In this document: in pieces, positions 29,335 through 39,632 of the stretch | Numbering within the stretch: position 1 is the first letter of the stretch | Layout: each line of letters begins with the position of its first letter | Source: Nitrospira lenta | Lineage (GTDB): Bacteria > Nitrospirota > Nitrospiria > Nitrospirales > Nitrospiraceae | Assembly: GCF_900403705.1 (NCBI RefSeq) | Contig: NZ_OUNR01000001.1 | Coordinates: 558,001 to 622,000 of the forward strand | Length of the DNA stretch: 64,000 nucleotides | Direction: 5' to 3' | Position numbers and translations under genes: made by a program | Notes under the pieces: generated by a model | What the model was told of the DNA's origin: nothing | The model's input: only the letters and a program-made list of their open reading frames with translations | Databases searched by the model: none

Positions 29335-30297
29335 ATGCAGGCTGCTTCAGCCTATGATCCTCACCTGGCACGGGATCTGATCCTCGACGAGTTATTCGAT
29401 CTGTCGCTCTACAAAGCGCTTCGAGGCATCACTCAATCGGACATCCACGACACGTTGGATGAATTGATCAAGATTGAAACCGCCCACCTTGCCTTCTGGC
29501 AGCGTTTTTTCAATCTCAACCTGGAGCAACTGGACCTCGGCCGACGGATCAAATTATCCATCATGACGATGGTCTGTAGGATTTTCGGATCGATGGCGGT
29601 ACACCTGGTCCTCGAAGCGATCGAAGTTCACGGAGTGCGGAAGTACCTCGCTGTTTGGCAGGCACATCAGGGCAAACCGCTTGGGGAAGCCTTGCACGGG
29701 ATTCTCATGGACGAGTTCAAGCATGAAGATGTGCTGGTCACGGCCCTGACGCAGAGACAAATCAATCCGGAAAAAATCCGCAATATTTTTCTTGGCCTGA
29801 ATGACGGCCTGGTGGAAATTCTCGGGGCCGTCAGTGGATTCTTCGGAGCCTTCGGCAGCGCGACCATGGTGCTGATCGCCGCCTCGACAACCGCGGTCGC
29901 CGGAGCCTTGTCGATGGGCGCCGGGGCGTTCCTGGCGCTGAACTCGGAGCAGGAAGTGAAATCGACCGACGTCGCGAAGAAGGTTTTTTTAGGTGAAGCC
30001 TCTGACGTCACCCCGATGGAAGAGCCACCGCTGTCATCGGCGCTGGTCGTCGGCTCAGCCTACCTGCTGGGCGCCATCGTCCCAGTCTTCCCTGTACTGC
30101 TGGGCGCCACGGATCCGCGGTTTTCCATTCTGACGGCCGGCCTTATGGTCATACTGGTCTCGACGGTCCTCTCGTTCTTATCCGGCATGGACATCAAACG
30201 ACGCATTCTACTCAACCTGGTGATCATCACCGTGGCGGTCAGTATCAGCTATGGCATCGGCATCGTGGCGAAGAACTACTGGGGGGTTGCGCTGTAA
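29335..30297 (+). CDS. Ferritin-like/VIT1 fusion (MbfA-type) membrane protein
   Basis: A 320-residue protein with an N-terminal ferritin-like di-iron domain: Glu in DELFDLSLYKAL, ETAHLAFW, LEAIEVHGVRKY and DEFKHED supply the expected ExxH ligands. The C-terminal VIT1/CCC1 transporter domain (about 155-320) has GLNDGLVEILGAVSGFFGAFG, TTAVAGALSMGAGAFLALNSEQE and three further TM helices. Fusions of this type (MbfA, rubrerythrin-VIT1) are known as membrane iron or manganese exporters that protect from iron and peroxide stress. The metal and direction are inferred. It converges with the radical SAM gene; the stop codons are three bases apart. Confidence 0.88.
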   Translation: MQAASAYDPHLARDLILDELFDLSLYKALRGITQSDIHDTLDELIKIETAHLAFWQRFFNLNLEQLDLGRRIKLSIMTMVCRIFGSMAVHLVLEAIEVHGVRKYLAVWQAHQGKPLGEALHGILMDEFKHEDVLVTALTQRQINPEKIRNIFLGLNDGLVEILGAVSGFFGAFGSATMVLIAASTTAVAGALSMGAGAFLALNSEQEVKSTDVAKKVFLGEASDVTPMEEPPLSSALVVGSAYLLGAIVPVFPVLLGATDPRFSILTAGLMVILVSTVLSFLSGMDIKRRILLNLVIITVAVSISYGIGIVAKNYWGVAL

Positions 30298-30300
30298 GGC

Positions 30301-31935
30301 TTATCGGGCGGAAAACATGGGAAGTTCTCGTGACCCTTCCGCCTCTCGCTGAATACGATCCCGTTCGGCGCGGGAAGCTTCCAAGACGTCGTGCAGCATT
30401 TCGTCCGTCATTTGCGTCATCTGCGCCGCCGCATCTTTCATGTCGGCATGTTCCACCGCGCGCGAGAGCACTTCGGATTTCGTCGCGCCCTTCTTCTGCC
30501 CCATGAACGGCTTAGTAATCAGGAACACCACGTCGCGCAACGGCATAAACCGCAAGAATCGGCGGAGCAAGCGCATGGTCTGGATCGGGTAACAGAACAG
30601 CTTGTACATGAACAACTTTTGCAGCCCCTTCTGCCGCACGCGATTGATCGTCTCGCCGGGCAGGCAGGTTGGATCGATTTCAGAGCATTTGAAGTACTTG
30701 TACCAATCGGTCGATTCTTGCACCAACCCGCGCTTCACATATTCCTGCCACAGCGGGGTCCCGCGGTAGACACAGAGCCGGTTGAACCCGAACGTATCCA
30801 ACGGCAGCTTGGCCGCAAAATCGAATGTGGCCTTCATATCTTCGACGGTCTCGTCAGGATTGCCGACCGTAAAGAACCCGTGCACGATCTCGATGCCAGC
30901 CTTCTTGGCATTTTTAACCGCGGTCGTCACCTCCGCCAGCGTCTGCTCTTTCTTCAGGCGATCGAGAATTTTCTGGCTGCCGCTCTCGATCCCGAACATA
31001 ACCGTACGGCAGTGAGCTTTAGCCATCGCGGGGAACAGATGCTGAGCCACTGAATCGACTCGGCCTTCGATCCCCCACTGAATCGTCAGCTTTTCATCCA
31101 TGACGCCGTTGCAGATAGCTTCAATGCGTTTCGGCTGGAGCAGGAAATGATCGTCCACGAAATAGATCGACCCATACCCATGCTCTTCAAGATATTTGAG
31201 TTCGGCAACGACGTGCGCAGGCGTTCGTGCTCGCCATTTGCCCTCGTTGAAAATCGGGATGTCGCAAAAGACGCAGGGCCAGGGACAGCCACGCGAGGTC
31301 TGCATCGTGGTAAATCGCTCCATCGAGAGGACCGCCGGCACATCCAACGGCATCGACTCGATGAAGTCGAGCTTCAGACTCTCTCGATCAGGAAAAGGCC
31401 ACTGATCCAAATGCCGTTCCATCGGACGGTTTGGATTGTGTACAACCTTGCCGTCCTTCATCCAGGTCAGGCTGGCCACGGCTTCCGGACTGTCGAAGTT
31501 TGCAAGCAAATCAAGCAACAACTGCTCACCGTCGCCACGACAGATATAATCGACTTCGGGGCACTGCATTTTGACCAGCGGCGCATTGAGACTGGCAAAG
31601 ACGCCGCCGAAAGCGAGCTTTACTTTGAGATTCGTCGCGCGAATCTGGCGCGCAAGAATTTTGGCGTAGGGATAACTGGTGGTACTCAGGAAGCTCAAGC
31701 CGACGAGATCCGGCTGCTCACGATTGATCTGATCGATGATGACATCGTTCGGCGTGTCGGGATTAGCCTGATCGAACATCACGCACTCATGGCCGGCCTG
31801 CTTGACAACAGACGAAAGCGACATGATGCCGATGGGCGGGAAACCCATGACACGAATATTGCCGTTTTTCGCGCGGGTTTTTGCCGGGAGCGCGTAGAAC
31901 TGAGGGTCACGGACGTGGATGAGAAAAACTCGCAG
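30301..31935 (-). CDS. B12-binding-type radical SAM protein, substrate unknown
   Basis: A 544-residue protein if started at CTG 31935. It has an N-terminal cobalamin-binding-type Rossmann domain (residues about 1-150), a radical SAM core with the cluster motif GCPWPCVFCD (CxxxCxxC), then GIESGSQKILDRL and TVGNPDETVEDM, and a basic helical tail. The open frame with a normal ATG begins only at 31848, inside the conserved domain (MGFPPIGIMSLSSV). The sequence upstream stays in frame (FLIHVRDPQFYALP) and matches the family start, with AAGGAG five bases before CTG. Members methylate or rearrange lipids, cofactors or natural products; no specific function can be assigned. Confidence 0.85.
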   Translation of the reverse strand: MRVFLIHVRDPQFYALPAKTRAKNGNIRVMGFPPIGIMSLSSVVKQAGHECVMFDQANPDTPNDVIIDQINREQPDLVGLSFLSTTSYPYAKILARQIRATNLKVKLAFGGVFASLNAPLVKMQCPEVDYICRGDGEQLLLDLLANFDSPEAVASLTWMKDGKVVHNPNRPMERHLDQWPFPDRESLKLDFIESMPLDVPAVLSMERFTTMQTSRGCPWPCVFCDIPIFNEGKWRARTPAHVVAELKYLEEHGYGSIYFVDDHFLLQPKRIEAICNGVMDEKLTIQWGIEGRVDSVAQHLFPAMAKAHCRTVMFGIESGSQKILDRLKKEQTLAEVTTAVKNAKKAGIEIVHGFFTVGNPDETVEDMKATFDFAAKLPLDTFGFNRLCVYRGTPLWQEYVKRGLVQESTDWYKYFKCSEIDPTCLPGETINRVRQKGLQKLFMYKLFCYPIQTMRLLRRFLRFMPLRDVVFLITKPFMGQKKGATKSEVLSRAVEHADMKDAAAQMTQMTDEMLHDVLEASRAERDRIQREAEGSRELPMFSAR

Positions 31936-32136
31936 ACAAACTCCTTCGTTCGGACTCGACGACCACTGAGTGCTCGAATACTAGAGGATGCGGTGGAAAG
32001 AGCAGAGGGTGCAATGAGGGAACGCAATCCTTAGGGTAAGACTAGCACGATACTCGATTTGGTGGAAGTGAATAGTTCAGGCACTGCCCTGATTTGCGAT
32101 GACAGTCGAACACTGCATACCAGGGGCCGGATAGAG

Positions 32137-32171
32137 ATCGGGGGTGCCGAGCGACGCTCGGCACCCCCGAT
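32137..32171. terminator. Long perfect hairpin downstream of sucD
   Basis: A 16-bp perfect inverted repeat (32137-32152 with 32156-32171) with a 3-nt loop begins 27 bp after the sucD stop on the minus strand. It has no T tract on either side. It may act as a transcript-end stabiliser or a factor-assisted terminator for the rTCA operon. Confidence 0.55.
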
Positions 32172-32197
32172 CACCAACCACATCACGGAAAGAATTG

Positions 32198-33070
32198 TCA
32201 GCGGCCCAATGCCTGCTTGATGGCGTTGCCGATCTCGGCCGGATTTTTTACAACCTTCACACCGGCTGATTCAAGCGTCTTCATTTTTTCAGCAGCCGTG
32301 CCCTTCCCGCCGGACACAATAGCGCCGGCGTGGCCCATACGGCGGCCTGGCGGTGCCGTGATACCGGCGATAAAACTCACGACCGGCTTCTTCACATTCT
32401 TCTTGATGAACTCAGCGGCTTTCTCTTCGGCATCGCCGCCGATCTCACCGATCATCACAATCCCCTGGGTCTCGGGATCTTTCTCGAACAGCGCCAACAC
32501 ATCGACAAAGCCGGTTCCATTCACCGGATCGCCGCCGATCCCGACACAGGTGGTTTCACCAAGGCCCAGAGTCGAAAGCTGATGCACCGCTTCATAGGTG
32601 AGGGTCCCGCTGCGAGACACAACCCCGACGATGCCTTTTTTGTGAATGAAGCCCGGCATAATGCCGATCTTCGCTTCGTCCACCGTGATGACACCGGGAC
32701 AATTGGGGCCGATCAATCGCACATCGCGGCCATAGAGCGCCCGCTTCACCTTCACCATGTCGTTCACTGGAATGCCTTCGGTGATGCAGATGATCAGCTT
32801 CACGCCGGCATCGGCGGCTTCCAGGATGGCATCGGCGCAGAAAGGCGGCGGCACGAAAATCAACGACGTGTCGCAGCCCTCTTTCTTGACCGCATCCCGC
32901 ACTGTATTGAAAACGGGGATGCCTTCGACTTCCTGCCCGGCTTTCCCAGGGGTCACACCGGCCACGACCTTTGTGCCATACGCCTTGCATTGCGTCGCAT
33001 GGAACGAGCCTTCTTTGCCCGTGATCCCTTGCACCACTACCCGCGTGTTCTTATTCACCAAAATTGACAT
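32198..33070 (-). CDS. sucD: Succinyl-CoA synthetase, alpha subunit
   Basis: A 290-residue subunit that binds CoA and carries the phospho-histidine. Visible: [21 protein letters not shown] (CoA-binding), [18 protein letters not shown], and [10 protein letters not shown] with the active-site His near 247. In the reductive TCA cycle it makes succinyl-CoA from succinate. It is the last gene of the operon, separated from sucC by a lipoprotein gene, unlike the usual sucCD adjacency. Confidence 0.96.
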   Translation of the reverse strand: MSILVNKNTRVVVQGITGKEGSFHATQCKAYGTKVVAGVTPGKAGQEVEGIPVFNTVRDAVKKEGCDTSLIFVPPPFCADAILEAADAGVKLIICITEGIPVNDMVKVKRALYGRDVRLIGPNCPGVITVDEAKIGIMPGFIHKKGIVGVVSRSGTLTYEAVHQLSTLGLGETTCVGIGGDPVNGTGFVDVLALFEKDPETQGIVMIGEIGGDAEEKAAEFIKKNVKKPVVSFIAGITAPPGRRMGHAGAIVSGGKGTAAEKMKTLESAGVKVVKNPAEIGNAIKQALGR

Positions 33071-33098
33071 AGTCTCGTCCCTTCACAGGCTCCCGTTT

Positions 33099-33671
33099 CT
33101 AAAAAAGGCCCTTTCGGTGCGCATCCTCAATGGTGACTCGATGCATGTCGTATTGCGCAGCACTCAGCTTTGCCGCGGGACTGTCAACAAACGGCATCGC
33201 AAACATCAAAAAGAACTGAATCCAGAACCCCATTCCTTCGCGCTTTTCAATGGCTCCGGTCTCTATCATCTGGCGGTCTTTGTAACTCGTTCGCAGCGCG
33301 AGGTCTTGGGCGACATATCCTGGGATCAGGGTAAACGTAATCGCAGATACGGCCGCAGACCAGGAAAGACCATCATCGACCGCCTCACGCACGGCAATGT
33401 CTGCATGAAGGTCTGCAGGGGCGCCGTTGGTGATCACGGACGAAAACAAACCAGAATCAAGATAGGCTTTGATAGCCTGCTCACGAGAATCGCCAAGTCC
33501 TTCCTTGCCCTGAGGACCGATCCCTGCGACATGGAGCGCAATGGACTTCTTGGCCGGCTGAATCGACTGCGCCGGCTGCTGCCCCGCCGCCGATGGCGCT
33601 CCATCCCGGACCATAATACACCCGGAAGTGCTCATCGCCAGAAGAACCACTGTCAGGATTGCCCAAGGCAT
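33099..33671 (-). CDS. Predicted lipoprotein inserted between sucC and sucD, unknown function
   Basis: A 190-residue protein with a signal sequence and lipobox (AMSTSGC, Cys18), so probably anchored in the outer or inner membrane. A proline/glutamine-rich linker (about 24-40) leads to a soluble domain with GLGDSREQAIKAYLDSGLFSSV and DLHADIAVREAV, and then a hydrophobic segment (MGFWIQFFLMFAMPFVDSP) near residue 150. The pattern resembles small secreted proteins with a conserved AYLDSGLF-type strand but I cannot name the family. Same strand and tight spacing (28 bp to sucD), so co-transcribed with central carbon genes. Confidence 0.75.
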   Translation of the reverse strand: MPWAILTVVLLAMSTSGCIMVRDGAPSAAGQQPAQSIQPAKKSIALHVAGIGPQGKEGLGDSREQAIKAYLDSGLFSSVITNGAPADLHADIAVREAVDDGLSWSAAVSAITFTLIPGYVAQDLALRTSYKDRQMIETGAIEKREGMGFWIQFFLMFAMPFVDSPAAKLSAAQYDMHRVTIEDAHRKGLF

Positions 33672-33746
33672 TGTCTACACACAACCTTCCACACACGCGC
33701 CGGCCCATGAGCCGACGCTTTTTACAGGAGCAAATCTTCGCCTTGC

Positions 33747-34925
33747 TTACGCCGCTTTTCCGGTCAGCTTCACGATCTTCTGCGCCGCTTCCCACAAATC
33801 ATTGGCCACTTCCAGCTTCAGACCAGACTCCGCCAATAGCTTGCGGCCTTCTTCGGCATTCGTCCCTTGGAGACGCACCACTAACGGCACTGTAATCTTG
33901 ACTTCCTTGGCCGCTTCGATGACGCCGTTGGCAATACGCTCACAGCGCACGATTCCGCCGAAAATGTTGATAAAGATGCCTTTGACGTTCGGATCCTTGA
34001 GGAGAATTCTGAACCCAGCGGCTACCGTCTCTTTGGTCGCGCCGCCGCCGACATCCAGAAAATTCGCCGGCTCGCTGCCCGCCAGCTTGATCACATCCAT
34101 CGTCGCCATGGCGAGACCCGCACCGTTCACCATGCAGCCGATGTTGCCGTCCAGCTTGACGTAATTCAGATTGTTCGCGCCGGCTTCGATTTCCAGCGGC
34201 TCTTCTTCGTTGAGATCGCGCATTTGTTGCACATCGGCATGCTTGAACAACGCGTTGTCATCGAAGGACACTTTGCCGTCGAGCGCGACAATCGTCTTTT
34301 CTTTGGTGATGATAAGCGGGTTGATCTCCACCATCGCCGCATGCTTCTCCATGAACATGCGATAGAGATTCCCCATCATCTGGATGAAGGGATTCATCAC
34401 GGCCGGCTCGATCGCATTGAGACCGAGGGCGAACGCCACGTTGCGGCCGTTGTAGGCCTGGAAGCCCACGGCGGGATCGATCAATTCCTTGATGATTTTT
34501 TCGGGTGTTTTTTCCGCGACCTCTTCGATTTCCATCCCGCCTTCGGTGCTGGCGATGAATACGGGCCATCCGGAATCGCGGTCCACCAGAATGCTCAGAT
34601 ACAATTCTTTGCTGATGTTCGCGCCTTCTTCGAGCAGGAGCCGATGGACCTGACGGCCCTTGGGACCAGTCTGGTGCGTGACCAGCGTCTTGCCGATCAA
34701 TTCCTTGGCCAGACCTGCTACAGCCGCCTTATCCTTGGTGATCTTGACGCCGCCCGCCTTGCCGCGCCCACCCGCATGGATCTGCGCCTTCACGACGAAC
34801 ACCGGCGTGTTCAGCTCCGTGGCCCAAGCCGTCGCCGCTTCCGGAGACGTGACTTCTTTCCCGCGCGGGACCGGCACTCCGAACTGCGCAAACAACTGCT
34901 TCGCCTGAAACTCATGCACATTCAT
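33747..34925 (-). CDS. sucC: Succinyl-CoA synthetase, beta subunit
   Basis: A 392-residue ATP-grasp subunit that binds the nucleotide and succinate. Landmarks: MNVHEFQAKQLFAQFGVPVPRG at the N-terminus, VKAQIHAGGRGKAGGVK, MVEINPLIIT, GNIGCMVNGAGLAMATMD and NIFGGIVRCE. Normal length. It follows frdA by 12 bp. Confidence 0.96.
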   Translation of the reverse strand: MNVHEFQAKQLFAQFGVPVPRGKEVTSPEAATAWATELNTPVFVVKAQIHAGGRGKAGGVKITKDKAAVAGLAKELIGKTLVTHQTGPKGRQVHRLLLEEGANISKELYLSILVDRDSGWPVFIASTEGGMEIEEVAEKTPEKIIKELIDPAVGFQAYNGRNVAFALGLNAIEPAVMNPFIQMMGNLYRMFMEKHAAMVEINPLIITKEKTIVALDGKVSFDDNALFKHADVQQMRDLNEEEPLEIEAGANNLNYVKLDGNIGCMVNGAGLAMATMDVIKLAGSEPANFLDVGGGATKETVAAGFRILLKDPNVKGIFINIFGGIVRCERIANGVIEAAKEVKITVPLVVRLQGTNAEEGRKLLAESGLKLEVANDLWEAAQKIVKLTGKAA

Positions 34926-34937
34926 GCTGTACCCCTC

Positions 34938-36521
34938 TTAGCTCTCTTTTCTGGTGTAGGCCGGGAGGACCATGGGCGAGATGACATTGCTCAGGTTGCC
35001 GTGTTTCTTCGCATCGGCCCGGAACCGCTGCAGATGCTGCACGGTCAGCTTGCCCTGCTTCATGGAGCCGGCGCGCCCGGCGGCCGTCAAGCCTGAGCGC
35101 TTGCCGAACACCATTAGGTCGAGCAGCGAATTCCCCATCAATCGATTGCGTCCGTGCAGGCCCCCGGAAACTTCGCCCGCCACGAACAAATTTTTCACGT
35201 TGGTTTCCGAATTCGTATCGATCTTCACGCCGCCGTTCTGATAATGCAGCGTCGGATAGATCAACACCGGATCTTTGCTGATATCGATGCCAAACCGATC
35301 GAACTGCATCAGCATGGCAGGGAAGTGTTTCTCGACCGTACCGGGTCCGTGCTCCGCATCGAGCAAGGGCGTATCCAGCCACACGCCCACGCGCCCGGAC
35401 ATCGTACGGATACCGCGGCCTTCTTCACACTCGCGGATGATGGAAGACGACACGACATCGCGGGTATCGAGTTCGTTCACAAATCGTTCGCCCTTGGCAT
35501 TGACGAGATGGCCGCCTTCTGAGCGAATGCCTTCGGTGACCAACTGTCCGACCAACTGTTCGGGGAAGACCGCCCCTGAGGGGTGATATTGGAATGTGTC
35601 GATATGCGCCAGCTTCGCGCCCATGCGGTAGGAGAGGCAGAGCCCGTCTCCGGTGGCGCCATAGTGATTGCTAGTCGGGAAACCTTGAATATGCAGCCGG
35701 CCGATGCCGCCGGTCGCGAGAATCACTGACTTCGCCGCGACGACGACAAACCGGTGATTGTCCAGATCCTTGAAAATAGCGCCGCTGCACTGGCCGTTCT
35801 CATCGCTGAGCAACTCCACCGCCGCGCAGAATTCGAGCAGCTGAATCTTCTGATTCAGCACTTCATCCTTGAGCACCCGCATGATTTCAAGGCCGGTGTA
35901 ATCGGAGCAGGTCAGGAGCCGCGGCTTGGAACTGCCGCCCCCCTTCTTCACGTGCAGATTGCCATCCGCCTGCCGGTCAAATAACACGCCGAGCGCGATG
36001 AGCCACTTAGCGATCGCAGGACCGTCATCTACCATGACCTTCAACAGGTCATGGTCGTTGTGCATGTGGCCGCCCTTAAGCGTATCGAGGAAATGGGTGA
36101 CGGGAGAATCCTCAGGCGCCACGGAGATCTGCATCCCGCCCTGTGCCATGACGCTGTTGGAATCGCCCAATCTGAGTTTGGTGGCCAGCATAACTTTAGC
36201 GCCGGCTCCATGCGCATGCAGCGCCGCGGCGCAACCGGCTCCGCCGCCACCGATCACGAGCACGTCGGTGGTGTAGTCCGGAGTCAGATCCACATCATCC
36301 TGAATCAGGCTGTCCCCTTCGAGCAGCGTGGCTAACTCGACGACCGTCTTTTCATCGATGTTGGGACCGAACCGAATCGGGCGATAGGCACTGGCCCGAT
36401 AGTCAGGATGATATTTATGAATCAGCTGGTCGCGGTCGGCAGGAGAAAACTTGGGAATGGTTTGCTTCCGGCGAGCATCCCGAGTTTTGTGCACAATCTG
36501 TTGGAGCGCGTGAATATCCAT
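34938..36521 (-). CDS. frdA: Fumarate reductase/succinate dehydrogenase flavoprotein subunit
   Basis: A 527-residue FAD protein. The Rossmann loop VLVIGGGGAGCAAALHAHGAG is near residue 80, SNSVMAQGGM follows, the substrate-site motif is HPSGAVFPEQLV, the catalytic-region arginine is in EGIRSEGG, and FAD contact GEVSGGLHGRNRLMGNSLL. The start is taken at ATG 36521 (MDIHALQQI), downstream of frdB's stop, although the frame is open further. In the rTCA cycle it reduces fumarate to succinate. No membrane-anchor subunit genes lie in this operon. Confidence 0.92.
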   Translation of the reverse strand: MDIHALQQIVHKTRDARRKQTIPKFSPADRDQLIHKYHPDYRASAYRPIRFGPNIDEKTVVELATLLEGDSLIQDDVDLTPDYTTDVLVIGGGGAGCAAALHAHGAGAKVMLATKLRLGDSNSVMAQGGMQISVAPEDSPVTHFLDTLKGGHMHNDHDLLKVMVDDGPAIAKWLIALGVLFDRQADGNLHVKKGGGSSKPRLLTCSDYTGLEIMRVLKDEVLNQKIQLLEFCAAVELLSDENGQCSGAIFKDLDNHRFVVVAAKSVILATGGIGRLHIQGFPTSNHYGATGDGLCLSYRMGAKLAHIDTFQYHPSGAVFPEQLVGQLVTEGIRSEGGHLVNAKGERFVNELDTRDVVSSSIIRECEEGRGIRTMSGRVGVWLDTPLLDAEHGPGTVEKHFPAMLMQFDRFGIDISKDPVLIYPTLHYQNGGVKIDTNSETNVKNLFVAGEVSGGLHGRNRLMGNSLLDLMVFGKRSGLTAAGRAGSMKQGKLTVQHLQRFRADAKKHGNLSNVISPMVLPAYTRKES

Positions 36522-36544
36522 CTCGGGTAGCCTCGGCAATAAAA

Positions 36545-37255
36545 CTATTTTACGGTCGCACAGTGGTCGGCAAGTTCCTTTTCGCTCATGGCGAGGATCT
36601 TCTTCCACTCCTCATTAAAACGCCCGTCCTGAATTTCCTTGATCCGCACATCCAGCCCCAACGGCTTTTCGGCAAAGTGCGCGCCCTGCGCGCGGCTCAC
36701 ATAGAGCGCCACCAGATTGGGCGCAATGTCGGCAATACAAACCGGCGTGCACATGCCGCACATGACACAGTCCATAAACATCTCGGACACGCTCTTGAAA
36801 TCACCGAAGACCGCTTTCCAGACACCTTCCCGCACATCGATCTTCTGCGGACAGGCTTCAGTGCAGGCATTACAGTTCCGGCAGAGTGGCGCTTCCGGAT
36901 AGAGATTGAAGAGGTCCTGCTTGGGATCCTTGAGCGTGTGGATATCGTACGTTGCCTTGCGCGCGGGAAACGGCGGCATGATGGTGAACGACATGCCGTC
37001 CTGCACGGCCATTTGACAGGCCAGGCACGTCCGCACCTTGGGATCGTCTTTAGTCCGATAGTAGGTCGCACAGGCACCACAGAACCCGCCAAGGCAACCG
37101 GCGCCCCGCACCACTTCCTGTCCCGTGTACCAGAGAGCCTTGATGACGGTGATCCCTTCCGGCACGTCGTACTTCTTGCCGGAGATCTCAATCGAGACCA
37201 TTCGTGGCTTCATCACCTCAGGTTGATCGATTACGTTGGTGTCTTCTTGTGCCAT
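36545..37255 (-). CDS. frdB: Fumarate reductase/succinate dehydrogenase iron-sulfur subunit
   Basis: A 236-residue protein with an N-terminal 2Fe-2S domain (GAGCLGGFCGACATYY and TCLAC) and a C-terminal domain with two Cys clusters, CRNCNACTEACP and CVMCGMCTPVC, fitting 4Fe-4S/3Fe-4S centres that carry electrons to the flavin subunit. The ATG at 37255 is preferred (TTGAGGAAC directly before). The frame is open 13 codons upstream. The electron donor or anchor is unknown because frdC/D are absent here. Confidence 0.9.
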   Translation of the reverse strand: MAQEDTNVIDQPEVMKPRMVSIEISGKKYDVPEGITVIKALWYTGQEVVRGAGCLGGFCGACATYYRTKDDPKVRTCLACQMAVQDGMSFTIMPPFPARKATYDIHTLKDPKQDLFNLYPEAPLCRNCNACTEACPQKIDVREGVWKAVFGDFKSVSEMFMDCVMCGMCTPVCIADIAPNLVALYVSRAQGAHFAEKPLGLDVRIKEIQDGRFNEEWKKILAMSEKELADHCATVK

Positions 37256-37376
37256 GTTCCTCAAACCGGTGAGGGGGTGAAGCAGGAGGGGCAAGGCGAG
37301 AGAGACCCTCGTACCTTACCCCTCGTTGCGTGCTCACACAGTATACGTTCCGCTCACTACAAAAAAGAACCGTCTT

Positions 37377-39632
<2,256 letters not shown>

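Noticed and set aside
31147-32034. 295-codon plus-strand frame opposite the radical SAM gene
   Set aside because: Antisense to a gene with clear motifs; the length comes from high GC codon bias.
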